DNA of 64,000 bases from Brachybacterium nesterenkovii (GCF_900163655.1 NZ_FWFG01000013.1:1-64000); one strand, 5' to 3'. Shown: positions 39,219-48,948, numbered from the stretch's first letter. A program made the numbers and translations. Notes: generated from the letters alone by a model not told the origin.

Positions 39219-40649
39219 TCAGATGTCGTAGTACAGCTCGAACTCGTGGGGGTGCGGGCGGAAGCGGAACGGGTCGATCTCGTTGGTCCGCTTGTACTTG
39301 ATCCAGGTGGTGATGAGGTCCTCGGGGAACACGTCGCCCTCGGTGAGGTAGTCGTGGTCGGCCTCGAGCGCGTCGAGGGCCGCGCCGAGGGACTCGGGGA
39401 GCTGCTTGATCTGCGCGTGCTCCTCCGGAGGAAGCTCGTAGAGGTCCTTGTCGATCGGCTCCGGCGGCTCGATCCGGTTGCGGATGCCGTCGAGGCCGGC
39501 CATCAGCTGCGCGGCGAAGGACAGATACGGATTGGCCGAGGGGTCGGGGGCGCGGAACTCGATGCGCTTGGCCTTGGGGCTCGTGCCGGTGACCGGGATG
39601 CGGATGCAGGCCGAGCGGTTGCGGGCCGAGTAGACCATGTTCACGGGGGCCTCGAAGCCCGGCACGAGGCGCTTGAACGAGTTGACCGTCGGGTTCGTGA
39701 ACGCCACCAGCGAGGAGGCGTGCTCGATGAGGCCGCCGATGTACCAGCGCGCCACGTCCGAGAGGCCGCCGTAGCCGCGCTCGTCGTAGAACAGGGGCTC
39801 GCCGTTCTTCCACAGGCTCTGGTGGGTGTGCATGCCCGAGCCGTTGTCGCCGAAGAGGGGCTTGGGCATGAACGTGACCGTGCGGCCGTTCTCCCACACG
39901 ACGTTCTTGACGACGTACTTGAACTTCATGACGTCGTCGGCGGCCTGCAGCAGCGTGTTGAAGCGGTAGTTGATCTCCTGCTGTCCCGCGGTGCCGACCT
40001 CGTGGTGGGCGCGCTCGATCTCGAGCCCGGTCTCGGCGAGCACCGCGCAGATCTCATCGCGCAGGTCGGCCATCTGGTCGTTGGGGGAGACGGGGAAGTA
40101 GCCGCCCTTGAGGCGGGTCTTGTAGCCCAGGTTGCCGCCCGTGGCGGACTCGTCGCGGCCCGTGTTCCACACGCCCTCGTCGGAGTCGATCTCGTAGAAG
40201 CCGGAGTTCACGTCCGTCTTGAAGCGGACGTCGTCGAAGATGTAGAACTCGGCCTCGGCCGCGAAGTAGGCGGTGTCCGCGATGCCCGTCGACCGCAGGT
40301 ACTCCTCGGCCTTGGCGGCGACGGTGCGGGGGTCGCGCGAGTAGGGCTCGTCGGTGAAGGGGTCGACGATCGAGAAGTTCATGATGAGCGTCTTGCGCTC
40401 GCGGAACGGGTCCAGGTAGGCCGTCTCGAGGTCCGGGATCAGCTTCATATCGGACTCGTGGATCGCCTGGAAGCCGCGGATCGAGGACCCGTCGAACATC
40501 TGGCCGGTGGCGATCGCCTCGGCGTCGAACGTGGACGCCGGGATGTTGAAGTGCTGCATCACGCCGGGCAGATCGATGAACCGGATGTCGATGAACTCGA
40601 CGCCCTCCTCTTCGATGTACTTCGCGACCTCGCTGGGATTGCTGAACAC
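39219..40649 (-). CDS. glnA: Glutamine synthetase type I, GlnA1
   Basis: 476 residues, dodecameric ammonia-assimilating enzyme. Motifs: [75 protein letters not shown]. The adenylylation site [11 protein letters not shown] is present near residue 405, matching the GlnE encoded 1.1 kb away. Start is a GTG at 40647-40649 with GGAGGAA close upstream. No obvious GlnR/AmtR operator was recognised in the 170-bp upstream region shared with the RDD gene. Confidence 0.96.
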   Translation of the reverse strand: MFSNPSEVAKYIEEEGVEFIDIRFIDLPGVMQHFNIPASTFDAEAIATGQMFDGSSIRGFQAIHESDMKLIPDLETAYLDPFRERKTLIMNFSIVDPFTDEPYSRDPRTVAAKAEEYLRSTGIADTAYFAAEAEFYIFDDVRFKTDVNSGFYEIDSDEGVWNTGRDESATGGNLGYKTRLKGGYFPVSPNDQMADLRDEICAVLAETGLEIERAHHEVGTAGQQEINYRFNTLLQAADDVMKFKYVVKNVVWENGRTVTFMPKPLFGDNGSGMHTHQSLWKNGEPLFYDERGYGGLSDVARWYIGGLIEHASSLVAFTNPTVNSFKRLVPGFEAPVNMVYSARNRSACIRIPVTGTSPKAKRIEFRAPDPSANPYLSFAAQLMAGLDGIRNRIEPPEPIDKDLYELPPEEHAQIKQLPESLGAALDALEADHDYLTEGDVFPEDLITTWIKYKRTNEIDPFRFRPHPHEFELYYDI

Positions 40650-40820
40650 TCTTCCTCCATCCGCGCGGCGCTCGGCCGTGCGCGTCGTGGACCCCGGGGG
40701 GCGGATGTCTGCTGCCCGCTCGATCCGGGAAGGCCGGGCGGGGCCGGGGCGCGCCCGGCGCCGTCAGTGTATGCACGCGGTCCGGACGGTCCTCGAGGGC
40801 GTCCGGCTACAGTTCTGGGC

Positions 40821-41255
40821 GTGATCGACCGCGAAGACCTCGGCTCCTGGATCGACGGAGCCCCCACCGACCCCTCCCACGTCAAGGGCGCGACCTGGGG
40901 CCTGCCCGCCGAGGGGCCCGGATCCGTGGCGCCGATCGGACGGCGCTTCGTCGGCTATGCGATCGACTGGAGCCTGTGCGCGGGGGCATCCGCCCTGCTC
41001 ATGGACGGGAGCGTGCACCTGGTGTGGCCCCTGTTCACGGCCATGTCGGTCGTGCTGCTGAGCCTGTTCGGGGCGACGATCGGTCAGTTCGTGCTGGGGC
41101 TGCGGACCGTCCCCGTGGCGCGGCGGTGGCCCATGCCGCTGCGGGCGCTGGTGCGCACCGCGCTGCTGCTCCTGCTGCTGCCGACGCTGATCTGGAACCG
41201 CGACGGCCAGCCCCTCCAGGACGTCGCGGCGGGCACCGCGGTGGTGCGCGCCTGA
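40821..41255 (+). CDS. RDD-family membrane protein
   Basis: 144 residues from the GTG at 40821. The RDD domain begins APIGRRFVGYAIDWSLC, with the Arg-Asp-type signature changed to R...D in this order, followed by three hydrophobic helices (about 46-66, 72-92, 105-125) and the end GQPLQDVAAGTAVVRA. Function unknown. TACAGT lies 6 nt before GTG, so the mRNA may be leaderless. Typical position in actinobacteria: between glnA and the lipA/DUF4191 genes. Confidence 0.82.
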   Translation: MIDREDLGSWIDGAPTDPSHVKGATWGLPAEGPGSVAPIGRRFVGYAIDWSLCAGASALLMDGSVHLVWPLFTAMSVVLLSLFGATIGQFVLGLRTVPVARRWPMPLRALVRTALLLLLLPTLIWNRDGQPLQDVAAGTAVVRA

Positions 41256-41279
41256 CCGCTCACGTGCGGCCCGCTGCGC

Positions 41280-41336
41280 CTGTGACCTGCGCAGATACCG
41301 AATGTCACGGTCAGATAACAAAGGTCACGGAATGAT
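41280..41336 (+). promoter_or_regulatory. Three imperfect direct repeats of type GTCACGG...GATAAC, no gene behind them
   Basis: TGTGACCTGCGCAGATACC, TGTCACGGTCAGATAAC and GGTCACGGAATGATAAC follow each other at 17-22-bp steps. The last one ends in a TGATAAC that could serve as a -10. No ORF follows on the plus strand; a strong hairpin begins at 41362. Similar repeats precede cell-wall hydrolase genes in actinobacteria (MtrA-type sites), which I recall but cannot check. Confidence 0.45.
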
Positions 41337-41361
41337 AACGGCGGCGCGATGCGGCGCCTGA

Positions 41362-41405
41362 GACAGCACGAGGCCCCGTCCAGGTGGACGGGGCCTCGTG
41401 CTGTC
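41362..41405. terminator. Perfect 20-bp stem bidirectional terminator
   Basis: Bases 41362-41381 are perfectly complementary to 41386-41405 with a 4-nt loop AGGT. It lies between the RDD gene (plus) and DUF4191 (minus). Confidence 0.88.
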
Positions 41406-41419
41406 TGCAGGGCGCGGGA

Positions 41420-42142
41420 TCAGCGTCCGCGCATCGCCTTGCGGTTGGGGCGCGCGCGCGTGGGATCGATGCCCTTGGGGATCGCCTGGCGGATCGGGTT
41501 GGGCATCGCCTGCAGACGCTTGGCGACGGCAGCGGCCTCCTCCTTCGTCAGCACCGGCTTCATGCGCGTCATGTGCGCGGCGAGCTTGGGCAGCGGGACC
41601 TCGCCCTTGTCCTTGTCGTCGCCGACGATGATCTTGTGGACCGGCACGTTGGGCAGCAGGCGCTCGAGCCGCTTGCCCTCCTTCTCCAGCAGGCGCATCG
41701 CCCCGCCGGTGGAGGACTCCGAGACGAGCGCGACGCCCGCGCGGCCGCTCGCGCGGAACAGCATCTCCTGGCTGCGCGCATCCAGCGCGCACGGCTCCTG
41801 CTCGACGTTCCAGCCGCGACGGATCGAGCCCATCGCCGCCAGAGCGGCGCCCTTCTGGCCCGCGATCCGCGAGTACGCGGCGGACTCCGCCTTGCGCGCG
41901 AGGATGAACATCGCGACGAGGGTGCCGATCATGAGGCCGATGAACAGGCCGTACCAGGGGCTGTCGAACGCGACCCAGGTCAGCGGCACGGCGACGGCGA
42001 TCGGCGCCAGCAGGCCCAGGAGCATGAGCGGGACCGTGGAGGCATCGGCCTTGCGGGTCTCCTGGAACACCTGGGCGATCTGCTTGAGGCGCCCGGGCTG
42101 CTTGGGGGCGGCCTTGGCCGCCGGGGATTCGTTGCGAGGCAT
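41420..42142 (-). CDS. DUF4191 family membrane protein
   Basis: 240 residues from the ATG at 42140-42142. Basic N-terminus with RLKQIAQVFQETRKAD, two membrane helices (about 39-58 and 64-84), then a cytoplasmic domain with GWNVEQEPCALDAR and LERLLPNVPVHKIIVGDD. DUF4191 is an actinobacterial family regularly found directly after lipA, as here (24 nt downstream). Function unknown; coexpression with lipoate synthesis is implied only by position. Confidence 0.86.
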   Translation of the reverse strand: MPRNESPAAKAAPKQPGRLKQIAQVFQETRKADASTVPLMLLGLLAPIAVAVPLTWVAFDSPWYGLFIGLMIGTLVAMFILARKAESAAYSRIAGQKGAALAAMGSIRRGWNVEQEPCALDARSQEMLFRASGRAGVALVSESSTGGAMRLLEKEGKRLERLLPNVPVHKIIVGDDKDKGEVPLPKLAAHMTRMKPVLTKEEAAAVAKRLQAMPNPIRQAIPKGIDPTRARPNRKAMRGR

Positions 42143-42165
42143 GTTCTCTTCTTCGGGAGCGGGGA

Positions 42166-43188
42166 TCAGCAGCCGCCGGCCGCGGCACGGCGGGCCACGA
42201 CGTTGACGGCCTCCTGGTACGCAGGGGTCTCCTGGTCCAGGTGCGCGAGATCGGCGGGGATCTCGCGGCCGAGCTTGGTCATCGCCTGGGCCCACAGGCG
42301 GCCCGAGCGGTAGGAGGAGCGGACCATCGGGCCGGCCATGATGGCCAGGAAGCCCATCTCCTCGCCGGCGGCGGACAGGTCCAGGAACTGCTCCGGCTTG
42401 AGGAACCGGTCGACGGGGTGGTGCTTCTTGGAGGGGCGCAGGTACTGGGTGATCGTGAGGATGTCGCAGCCGGACTCCACCAGCTGCTCCATCGTGTCGA
42501 CGATCTCTGCGTCGGTCTCGCCCATGCCGAGGATCAGGTTCGACTTCGTGATCATCCCGGCGTCCTTCGCCGCCTGGATCACCTCGAGGCTGCGCTCGAA
42601 GCGGAAGGCGGGGCGGATGCTCTTGAAGATCCGCGGCACCGTCTCGAGGTTGTGGGCGAACACCTCGGGGCGGGCGTCGAAGATGCCCTGCAGCGCCGCG
42701 GTGTCGCCCTTGATGTCGTCAACGAGGAGCTCCACGCCGGTGCCGGGGTTCAGCGCATGCACCTGGCGGCAGGTCTCCGCGAACAGCCAGGACGCGCCGT
42801 CGGGGAGGTCGTCGCGCGCCACGCCCGTGATGGTGGTGTAGCGCAGGCCCATCTCCTGGACCGAACGGGCCACCTTCAGCGGCTCCGCGGGATCGATCGC
42901 CAGCGGCTTGCCGGTCGCGATGTTGCAGAAGTCGCAGCGTCGGGTGCAGGTGTCGCCGCCGATGAGGAACGAGGCCTCGCGGTCCTCCCAGCACTCGAAG
43001 ATGTTGGGACAGCCCGCCTCCTCGCACACCGTGTGCAGGCCCTCACCGTGGACCCGCTTCTTCATGTCGGCGTACTCGGGGCCCATGACGGCACGGGTCT
43101 TGATCCAGTCGGGCTTGCGCTCGATGGGCGTCTCGGCGTTGCGCGCCTCGATGCGCAGCATCCTGCGTCCCTCCGGGGCGATGGTCAC
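42166..43188 (-). CDS. lipA: Lipoyl synthase
   Basis: A 340-residue radical-SAM enzyme inserting two sulfurs into octanoyl-lysine on E2 proteins. The auxiliary cluster ligands are [12 protein letters not shown], and the SAM cluster is CTRRCDFC. The C-terminal RSSYR contributes the serine ligand. Start ATG 43186-43188. Part of lipB-lipA-DUF4191. Its products are needed by the E2 encoded at 45717-47507. Confidence 0.96.
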   Translation of the reverse strand: MTIAPEGRRMLRIEARNAETPIERKPDWIKTRAVMGPEYADMKKRVHGEGLHTVCEEAGCPNIFECWEDREASFLIGGDTCTRRCDFCNIATGKPLAIDPAEPLKVARSVQEMGLRYTTITGVARDDLPDGASWLFAETCRQVHALNPGTGVELLVDDIKGDTAALQGIFDARPEVFAHNLETVPRIFKSIRPAFRFERSLEVIQAAKDAGMITKSNLILGMGETDAEIVDTMEQLVESGCDILTITQYLRPSKKHHPVDRFLKPEQFLDLSAAGEEMGFLAIMAGPMVRSSYRSGRLWAQAMTKLGREIPADLAHLDQETPAYQEAVNVVARRAAAGGC

Positions 43189-43292
43189 GCGCCGGTCCTC
43201 CTCAATGTCGGGGTCGAGGCGCAGTCTACCGGCCGACGTGCCCGCAGCGGCCGACAGGGAAGGGCGCCGCAGTTGCGGGCCCGGAGCCGAGG

Positions 43293-44021
43293 TCAGCGAC
43301 CCGGCCCGGACTGCGGGACGGGCAGCGGCTCGCGGCCCCGCGTGCGCTCGGCGATGAGGGCGCGCATCGCCTCCTCCGCCGGGCCCAGAACCTCCGGCAC
43401 GCCGATCCGGCGCCCCGCGAGCTCGCTCAGGCTCGTCACACCGGCGTCGTCGATCCCGCAGGGGATCACGTTGCGCGCCCAGGAGAGGTCGTTGGCGCAG
43501 TTGAGCGCGAACCCGTGCATCGTCGTGCGGCGGGAGACGCGCATGCCGATCGCCGCGACCTTGCGGTCCTCCCGGGCGGGGTCGAGCGACCAGACGCCGC
43601 TGCGGCCCTCGACCGGGACCGTCCGGACCCCGAACGCGGCGCAGACGCCGATGAGCGCCCGCTCCAGGGCGCGGACGAAGCCGACGACGTCGATCGGCGC
43701 GGGCAGGCGGACGATCGGATAGCCGACGAGCTGGTGGGGGCCGTGCCAGGTGATCTTCCCGCCCCGGTCGATGTCGACGACGGGCGCCCCGTCGCGCGGC
43801 CGCTCATGATCCGCGGTGAGCTTGCCCGCCGTGTACACGGCTTCGTGCTCGAGCAGCAGCAGCGTGTCGGGGCGGCGGCCGGCGACGACATCGGCGTGGA
43901 CCTCCCGCTGGATCTCCCAGGCGCGCCGGTACTCCACCGGCCCCCCGGGAAGGCCCAAGACGTCGTGGTCGTCCCCACCGGGGAGGGGATCGCTGAAGCC
44001 GAGGCGGAGGATGTCGAGCAC
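43293..44021 (-). CDS. lipB: Octanoyltransferase
   Basis: 242 residues; transfers octanoate from ACP to lipoyl domains. Family motifs: [53 protein letters not shown] (catalytic Lys) and [14 protein letters not shown] (catalytic Cys). ATG at 44019-44021. Upstream of lipA by 104 bp, same strand. Confidence 0.95.
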   Translation of the reverse strand: MLDILRLGFSDPLPGGDDHDVLGLPGGPVEYRRAWEIQREVHADVVAGRRPDTLLLLEHEAVYTAGKLTADHERPRDGAPVVDIDRGGKITWHGPHQLVGYPIVRLPAPIDVVGFVRALERALIGVCAAFGVRTVPVEGRSGVWSLDPAREDRKVAAIGMRVSRRTTMHGFALNCANDLSWARNVIPCGIDDAGVTSLSELAGRRIGVPEVLGPAEEAMRALIAERTRGREPLPVPQSGPGR

Positions 44022-44148
44022 CCCTCGATCCTACGTCCGACCTGCGGATTGTGGATGACGTGAGCAGGAGGCGCCGCCGCCGAGGTTCACTGGGCGCACG
44101 CCATGGAGGCGAGACCAGGCGAGGGCAGGCGAGGGAGGGAGGCCCGGG

Positions 44149-45627
44149 ATGGGGACGAGCGCGGCATGGGGCATCGACCCGGGGAGCTGCACACCGGGGG
44201 AGACGCAGTCGAGCGGCGGCGGCGTGCGGGCCCGCCGTGCTCGGACCCGGGACGGCCGAGGAGTGGTCCTGGCAGGGCCCGAGCCGGGGATCGGGGACGC
44301 GGGCGATGTCGATGCCCAGGCCGACCTGCTCGAGCGTCTTGCCGCCGAGGGCGTCGAGGCGCTGCCGCGGGTGCTCGGTCGTGCTCCGGGCGCCTACGTC
44401 CGCGAGGACGCCGCGGCCTGGCGCCCCGGCGGCGGGCGGCGCAGCGCCGTCGCCGGCGACCCGAGGACGGCAGAGCGGCTGGCCCAGGCGGCGGTGCGCG
44501 AACGGCTCGAGGCGGCCCTCGATCGCCTCCACGCCGCCGACCACGTGCTGGGACTGACGGGACGCGAGGGGCTCGGCTTCCGGCCCGACGGCACGGTGAT
44601 GATCCGCGACCTCTCCGCCCTCGCGCCCGGGGCGACGCTCGCGGGACGGCTCGCGGACCAGCGGTGGCTCGACAGCGTGCTGGGCGACGCGGGGCGGACG
44701 CTGCGCCGACGTGCCGATGCCGCTCCGGCGCCCTGGATCGATGACGCCGATGGGACGGGACCCGGCCCTGCGGCGGGCGGAGCAGAGCGCTCGGATCCAC
44801 CCGCGGTGAGTCCGCTGCAGGCGCCGCCGCCGCCATCGGCTCCGCGTGCCGCCAGCGACGACGCCCCCACCCGCCGCGTGGCCGCGGAGGAGCGGCGACC
44901 TGCGCGCTCGTGGTCGCCCCTCGCGGCGCGGACCGGCGACGCGGGCCTCGTCGTGCAGCCGTGGAGCCAGGAGTCCGGACGGCCCTGGAGCGCGCGGCTC
45001 CCGGCGGGCCGCGACGCCGGTCGCGGAGAGGGCGCGGCGGCGTCGATGCTGCGTCGCTGGCGTCGGTCGCTGCAGGGACGCGCGCCGTTCGCCTGGCGCG
45101 GCCTCGCCGTCGGTGCCGCCGCCGTCTGCGCCCTGACGGTGCTGATCGTGCTCGCGACCGTCCCGGGGATCTCGCCGCAGGCGGAGGCCGAGGGGGCGAG
45201 CACCGCGTCCGCGGCTCCCGGTGCGGAGGATGCGGCCGCCGAGGAGTCTGCGGTGGAGCCGGCCGATCCCGTCGGGCTCGTCGGCGTCCTGGCGAGCGCT
45301 CGGCGCGAGCATCTCGTCGCCGGCGTGGAGGACACCGCGACCGCTCCCGGGTCTCCGGCCGCCGATCAGGACGCGCGCCTGGCCGAGGCGTATCGGCATG
45401 TGACGGTGACCGGGTGGACGACGACGGTCGTGTCGGCCGAGGTGATCGCCTGCGACACGGCGGCGGGAACCGCGAGCATCCGGGCCCGCATCAGCGAATC
45501 GGAGCGGACCCTGACCCTGCCCGACGGCACGGTGCGCACCGTCCCCGCGGTCCCGGAGCACGAGGTCGTGCTCCACCTCGTCTGGCTCGACGGTCGCTGG
45601 CTGCTGGAGCGCGTCGACCCCGTGTGA
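44149..45627 (+). CDS. Single-pass membrane protein with kinase-like N-terminal region (unknown)
   Basis: 492 residues. Residues about 40-185 have an alpha-helical pattern like the C-lobe of a Ser/Thr kinase: LDRLHAADHVLGLTGREGLGFRPDGTVMIRDLSALAP, where the usual HRD and DFG motifs are absent. A disordered Pro/Ala/Arg linker follows (about 200-320), then one membrane helix (VGAAAVCALTVLIVLATV, about 323-340). The extracytoplasmic Ala/Glu-rich domain ends ...EHEVVLHLVWLDGRWLLERVDPV. The end resembles small secreted domains that bind ligands. ATG at 44149 behind GGGAGGGAGG. It is divergent from lipB. Any kinase activity is unlikely. Confidence 0.7.
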   Translation: MGTSAAWGIDPGSCTPGETQSSGGGVRARRARTRDGRGVVLAGPEPGIGDAGDVDAQADLLERLAAEGVEALPRVLGRAPGAYVREDAAAWRPGGGRRSAVAGDPRTAERLAQAAVRERLEAALDRLHAADHVLGLTGREGLGFRPDGTVMIRDLSALAPGATLAGRLADQRWLDSVLGDAGRTLRRRADAAPAPWIDDADGTGPGPAAGGAERSDPPAVSPLQAPPPPSAPRAASDDAPTRRVAAEERRPARSWSPLAARTGDAGLVVQPWSQESGRPWSARLPAGRDAGRGEGAAASMLRRWRRSLQGRAPFAWRGLAVGAAAVCALTVLIVLATVPGISPQAEAEGASTASAAPGAEDAAAEESAVEPADPVGLVGVLASARREHLVAGVEDTATAPGSPAADQDARLAEAYRHVTVTGWTTTVVSAEVIACDTAAGTASIRARISESERTLTLPDGTVRTVPAVPEHEVVLHLVWLDGRWLLERVDPV

Positions 45628-45634
45628 CCGACGG

Positions 45635-45669
45635 AGGGCCCGCCACCGTGCGAGACGGTGACGGGCCCT
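45635..45669 (+). terminator. Hairpin terminator of the 44149 gene
   Basis: AGGGCCCG/CGGGCCCT outer helix and CACCGT/ACGGTG inner helix, right after the stop. Confidence 0.7.
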
Positions 45670-45675
45670 GGGGCG

Positions 45676-45702
45676 CCCGGTGCCTGCACGGCAGGCACCG
45701 GG
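45676..45702 (-). terminator. Hairpin terminator of lpd-sucB
   Basis: A 12-bp perfect stem (45676-45687 with 45691-45702) and a 3-nt loop, 14 nt beyond the sucB stop on the minus strand. Confidence 0.78.
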
Positions 45703-45716
45703 CTCCGCTCAGCGGG

Positions 45717-47507
45717 TCACAGGCCCAGGTCGCCCTGGAACTGGCCGGCCTCGAGGCGCTTCTTCATCGAGGTGAGGAAGCGGGCGGCGTCGCCGCCGTC
45801 CACGAGACGGTGGTCGTAGGACAGGAACAGGTACATCATCGAGCGGATCGCGATGACGTCGTCGCCGGCCTCCGTGGTGATGACCATGGGGCGCTTGACG
45901 ATCGTCCCGCAGCCGAGGATGCCCACCTGCGGGTTGGGCACGATCGGGGTGTCGAACAGCGCACCGCCGGAGCCCGTGTTGGTGATCGTGAAGGTCGCGC
46001 CCTGGAGATCGTCCGGGCCCAGCTTGTTGCCCTTGGCCTTCGCGCCGAGCTCGCCGATCCGGCGTGCCAGGCCCGCGAGGTTCAGGTCGCCGGCGTTCTT
46101 GATCACGGGCACGACCAGGCCGCGCTCGGTGTCCGCGGCCATGCCGATGTTCTCGGTGCCGTGGTACTTGATCATGTCGCCGTCGATCTCGGCGTTCAGC
46201 TTCGGGTACGCCTTCAGCGCCTCGACCGCGGCCTGCATGATGAACGGCAGGAAGGTCAGCTTGGCGCCCTCGCGCGCCGCGAAGGAGTCCTTGGCCTGCG
46301 CGCGCAGCTTGGCCACGTTGGTCATGTCGACCTCGACCGCGGTCGTCAGCTGGGCCTGCGTCTGCAGGGACTCCACCATGCGCGAGGCGACGATCTTGCG
46401 CAGGCGCGACATCTTCTCCTCGGTGCCGCGCAGCGGGGAGACCTCGACGGCCGGGGCGGGCTTCGCCGCAGCCGCGGGAGCAGCGGCGGCGGGAGCGGCC
46501 GACGGCGCCGGGGCGGCCTCGGCCGCCTTCTTCGCCGCGATGGCCTCCTGGACGTCCTGCTTGCGGATGCGACCGCCCACACCGGTGCCGGCGACGGTCG
46601 CCAGATCGATGCCGGCCTCGTTGGCCATCTTGCGCACGAGCGGGGTCACGTAGCCGGGGCCGTCCGAGGAGCCGCCGGAGACCGCTGCCGATGCCTGCGG
46701 GCGCGGGGCCTGGTCGTCGGCCGCGTTCGTCTGCGGCGTGGAGTCGGCCTTCGGCTCCTGCGCGGCGGCCGGGGCCTCCTGCGCGGCGGGCTCCTCCGCG
46801 GCGGGAGCCTGGGGCGCCTCCGCGGCCGGCGCCGCAGCGGCGGACGCGTCGCCGATGATCGCGACGACGGCGCCGATCTCGGCCTCCTCGTCCTCGGCGA
46901 CCTTGATCTCCAGCAGCGTGCCGGCGACGGGCGAGGGGATCTCGGTGTCGACCTTGTCGGTGGAGACCTCGAGCAGGGGCTCGTCGACCTCGACGCTGTC
47001 TCCGACCTCCTTGAGCCAGCGGGTCACGGTGCCCTCGGTGACGGACTCGCCGAGCGCGGGCATGGTGACCTCCTGGCCGCCAGCCGAGCCCTGCTCCGAC
47101 GCGGAGGGGGCCGCGGCCGGAGCCTCGGCGGTCTCGGCGGCGCCGTCCTGCTCGCCCTCACCGGGGCGCTCGTCGGCGCCCGCCGGGGCATCGGACTCGG
47201 TCGAGGGAGCGGCGGTCTCGTCGGAGGCGAGGTCCTCGCCGCCGCCGGCCGGGGCATCGCCCGCGCCGGAGCCGTCGCCGATGATGACGAGGTCGGCGCC
47301 GATCTCGGCGTCCTCGTCCTCGTCCACGAGGATCTTCTCGATGACGCCCGCGACGGGCGAGGGGATCTCGGTGTCGACCTTGTCGGTGGAGACCTCGAGC
47401 AGCGGCTCGTCGACCTCGACGGTCTCGCCCACGGACTTGAGCCAACGGGTCACGGTGCCCTCGGTGACGGACTCACCGAGCGCAGGCATCTTCACGGTTT
47501 CGGACAT
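45717..47507 (-). CDS. sucB: 2-oxoacid dehydrogenase E2 (dihydrolipoyl acyltransferase, SucB/DlaT)
   Basis: 596 residues from the ATG at 47505-47507 with GGAGGAG upstream. Order: lipoyl domain 1 (about 1-77, lipoyl Lys K43 in STDKVDTE), acidic/Ala linker, lipoyl domain 2 (nearly identical core), second Ala/Glu linker, E3-binding domain (YVTPLVRKMANEAGID), Ala/Pro linker, and catalytic domain ending YDHRLVDGGDAARFL with the catalytic His/Asp. Actinobacterial E2s of this form are annotated succinyltransferase but often serve PDH and ODH jointly. With aceE here and no other E2 in view, it is the likely acetyl acceptor. Confidence 0.93.
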   Translation of the reverse strand: MSETVKMPALGESVTEGTVTRWLKSVGETVEVDEPLLEVSTDKVDTEIPSPVAGVIEKILVDEDEDAEIGADLVIIGDGSGAGDAPAGGGEDLASDETAAPSTESDAPAGADERPGEGEQDGAAETAEAPAAAPSASEQGSAGGQEVTMPALGESVTEGTVTRWLKEVGDSVEVDEPLLEVSTDKVDTEIPSPVAGTLLEIKVAEDEEAEIGAVVAIIGDASAAAAPAAEAPQAPAAEEPAAQEAPAAAQEPKADSTPQTNAADDQAPRPQASAAVSGGSSDGPGYVTPLVRKMANEAGIDLATVAGTGVGGRIRKQDVQEAIAAKKAAEAAPAPSAAPAAAAPAAAAKPAPAVEVSPLRGTEEKMSRLRKIVASRMVESLQTQAQLTTAVEVDMTNVAKLRAQAKDSFAAREGAKLTFLPFIMQAAVEALKAYPKLNAEIDGDMIKYHGTENIGMAADTERGLVVPVIKNAGDLNLAGLARRIGELGAKAKGNKLGPDDLQGATFTITNTGSGGALFDTPIVPNPQVGILGCGTIVKRPMVITTEAGDDVIAIRSMMYLFLSYDHRLVDGGDAARFLTSMKKRLEAGQFQGDLGL

Positions 47508-47532
47508 GTTCTTCTCCTCCTGAAGGGGCGAG

Positions 47533-48948
47533 TCAGGCGTGGGCGTGCAGGGGCTTGCCGGCGAGCGCGAGGTGCGCCTCGCCGAGAGCCTCGTTCTGCG
47601 TGGGGTGAGCATGGATCAGCGAGGCGACGTCCTCCGGGTAGGCCTCCCAGTTGACGATCAGCTGGGCCTCGCCGATCTGCTCGGACATGTTGGTGCCGAC
47701 CATGTGGATGCCGACGACCGGCCCGTCCTTCTCGCGGACCAGCTTCACGAAGCCGGTGGTGCCGAGGATCTGGGACTTGCCGTTGCCGCCGAGGTTGTAC
47801 TCGTAGGTCGCCACGCCGTCGTCGCCGTACTTCTCCTTGGCCTGCTTCTCGGTGAGGCCGACGGAGCCGAGCTGGGGCTCGCAGTAGGTGACGCGCGGGA
47901 TGCCGGACTCGACGATCGGGGCGGGGGCGAGGCCCGCGATCTGCTCGGCCACGAAGATGCCCTGCTGGAAGCCGCGGTGGGCCAGCTGCAGGCCGGGAAC
48001 GATGTCGCCGACCGCGTAGACGCCCTCGACGTTGGTCTGCAGGGTCGCGGGATCAGCGAGCACGAAGCCGCGGTCCATCGAGATGCCCTGCTCCTCGTAG
48101 CCGAGGTCCTTGGTGTTGGGGCCGCGGCCGACGGCCACGAGCAGGTAGTCGCCCTCGAAGGTCTTGCCGTCGACGAGGGTGACGGTCACGCCGTTCTCGG
48201 TCTGCTCGGCCTTCTCGAAGAACGTGCCCAGGGAGAACGCGATGCCGCGCTTCTTGTAGGCGCGCTCGAGGGCCTTGGACAGGGCCTCGTCCTCGTTGGC
48301 GACGAGGTGGGGCAGGCCCTCGACGATCGTGACGGACTCGGCGCCCAGGGACTTCCAGACGCTCGCGAACTCGACGCCGATGACGCCGCCGCCCAGGATG
48401 ATCGGGTTCTTGGGGACCGAGGTCAGCTCGAGGGCCGCCTCGGAGTCGATGATGCGCCCGCCGAGCTCGAGGCCCGGGAGCGTCTTGGAGAACGAGCCGG
48501 AGGCGAGGACGACGTTCGCGCCCGTCAGGGAGCGGGTGCCGGACTCGGTCTCGACCGTGACGGTCTTGGGGCCGGTGAGGCGGCCGTGCCCGGAGACGAG
48601 CTCGATGCCCTTGGCCGACTTCACGAGGCCCTGGAGGCCCTTGTACAGGCGGCCGACGATCTTGTCCTTGAAGCCGAGGACCGACTCCATCTCGATGGCC
48701 TCGACGGTCATCTTCACGCCCAGGGACGCGCCCTCGGCGGCGGTGTCGGCGACCTCGCCGACGTGCAACATCGTCTTGGTGGGGACGCACCCGCGATGCA
48801 GGCAGGTGCCGCCCAGCTTGTCCTTCTCCACGAGGGCGACGCTCATGCCCAGCTCTGCGGCGCGCAGGGCGGCGGCGTAGCCGCCCGAGCCGGCTCCCAG
48901 GATCACGAGGTCGTACGTCTGGTCAGTGGTCTCTTCCGCCACGTTCAT
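47533..48948 (-). CDS. lpd: Dihydrolipoyl dehydrogenase (E3)
   Basis: 471 residues. Reoxidises dihydrolipoamide using FAD and NAD+. FAD motif LVILGAGSGGYAAALRAAEL, redox disulfide GGTCLHRGCVPTK, NAD motif ILGGGVIGVEFASVW, VYAVGDIVPG, and the C-terminal His/Glu HAHPTQNEALGEA. ATG at 48946-48948. It is upstream of sucB by 25 bp; the two form one unit. Confidence 0.96.
   Translation of the reverse strand: MNVAEETTDQTYDLVILGAGSGGYAAALRAAELGMSVALVEKDKLGGTCLHRGCVPTKTMLHVGEVADTAAEGASLGVKMTVEAIEMESVLGFKDKIVGRLYKGLQGLVKSAKGIELVSGHGRLTGPKTVTVETESGTRSLTGANVVLASGSFSKTLPGLELGGRIIDSEAALELTSVPKNPIILGGGVIGVEFASVWKSLGAESVTIVEGLPHLVANEDEALSKALERAYKKRGIAFSLGTFFEKAEQTENGVTVTLVDGKTFEGDYLLVAVGRGPNTKDLGYEEQGISMDRGFVLADPATLQTNVEGVYAVGDIVPGLQLAHRGFQQGIFVAEQIAGLAPAPIVESGIPRVTYCEPQLGSVGLTEKQAKEKYGDDGVATYEYNLGGNGKSQILGTTGFVKLVREKDGPVVGIHMVGTNMSEQIGEAQLIVNWEAYPEDVASLIHAHPTQNEALGEAHLALAGKPLHAHA

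Noticed and set aside
41362-41405. Perfect 20-bp palindrome as a MITE or attachment site
   Set aside because: It lies between two convergent genes with a 4-nt loop, and no target duplication is visible; a terminator is simpler.
46850-47507. Long direct DNA repeat as a mobile-element signature
   Set aside because: It is the duplicated lipoyl domain coding sequence of the E2 gene, normal for the family.
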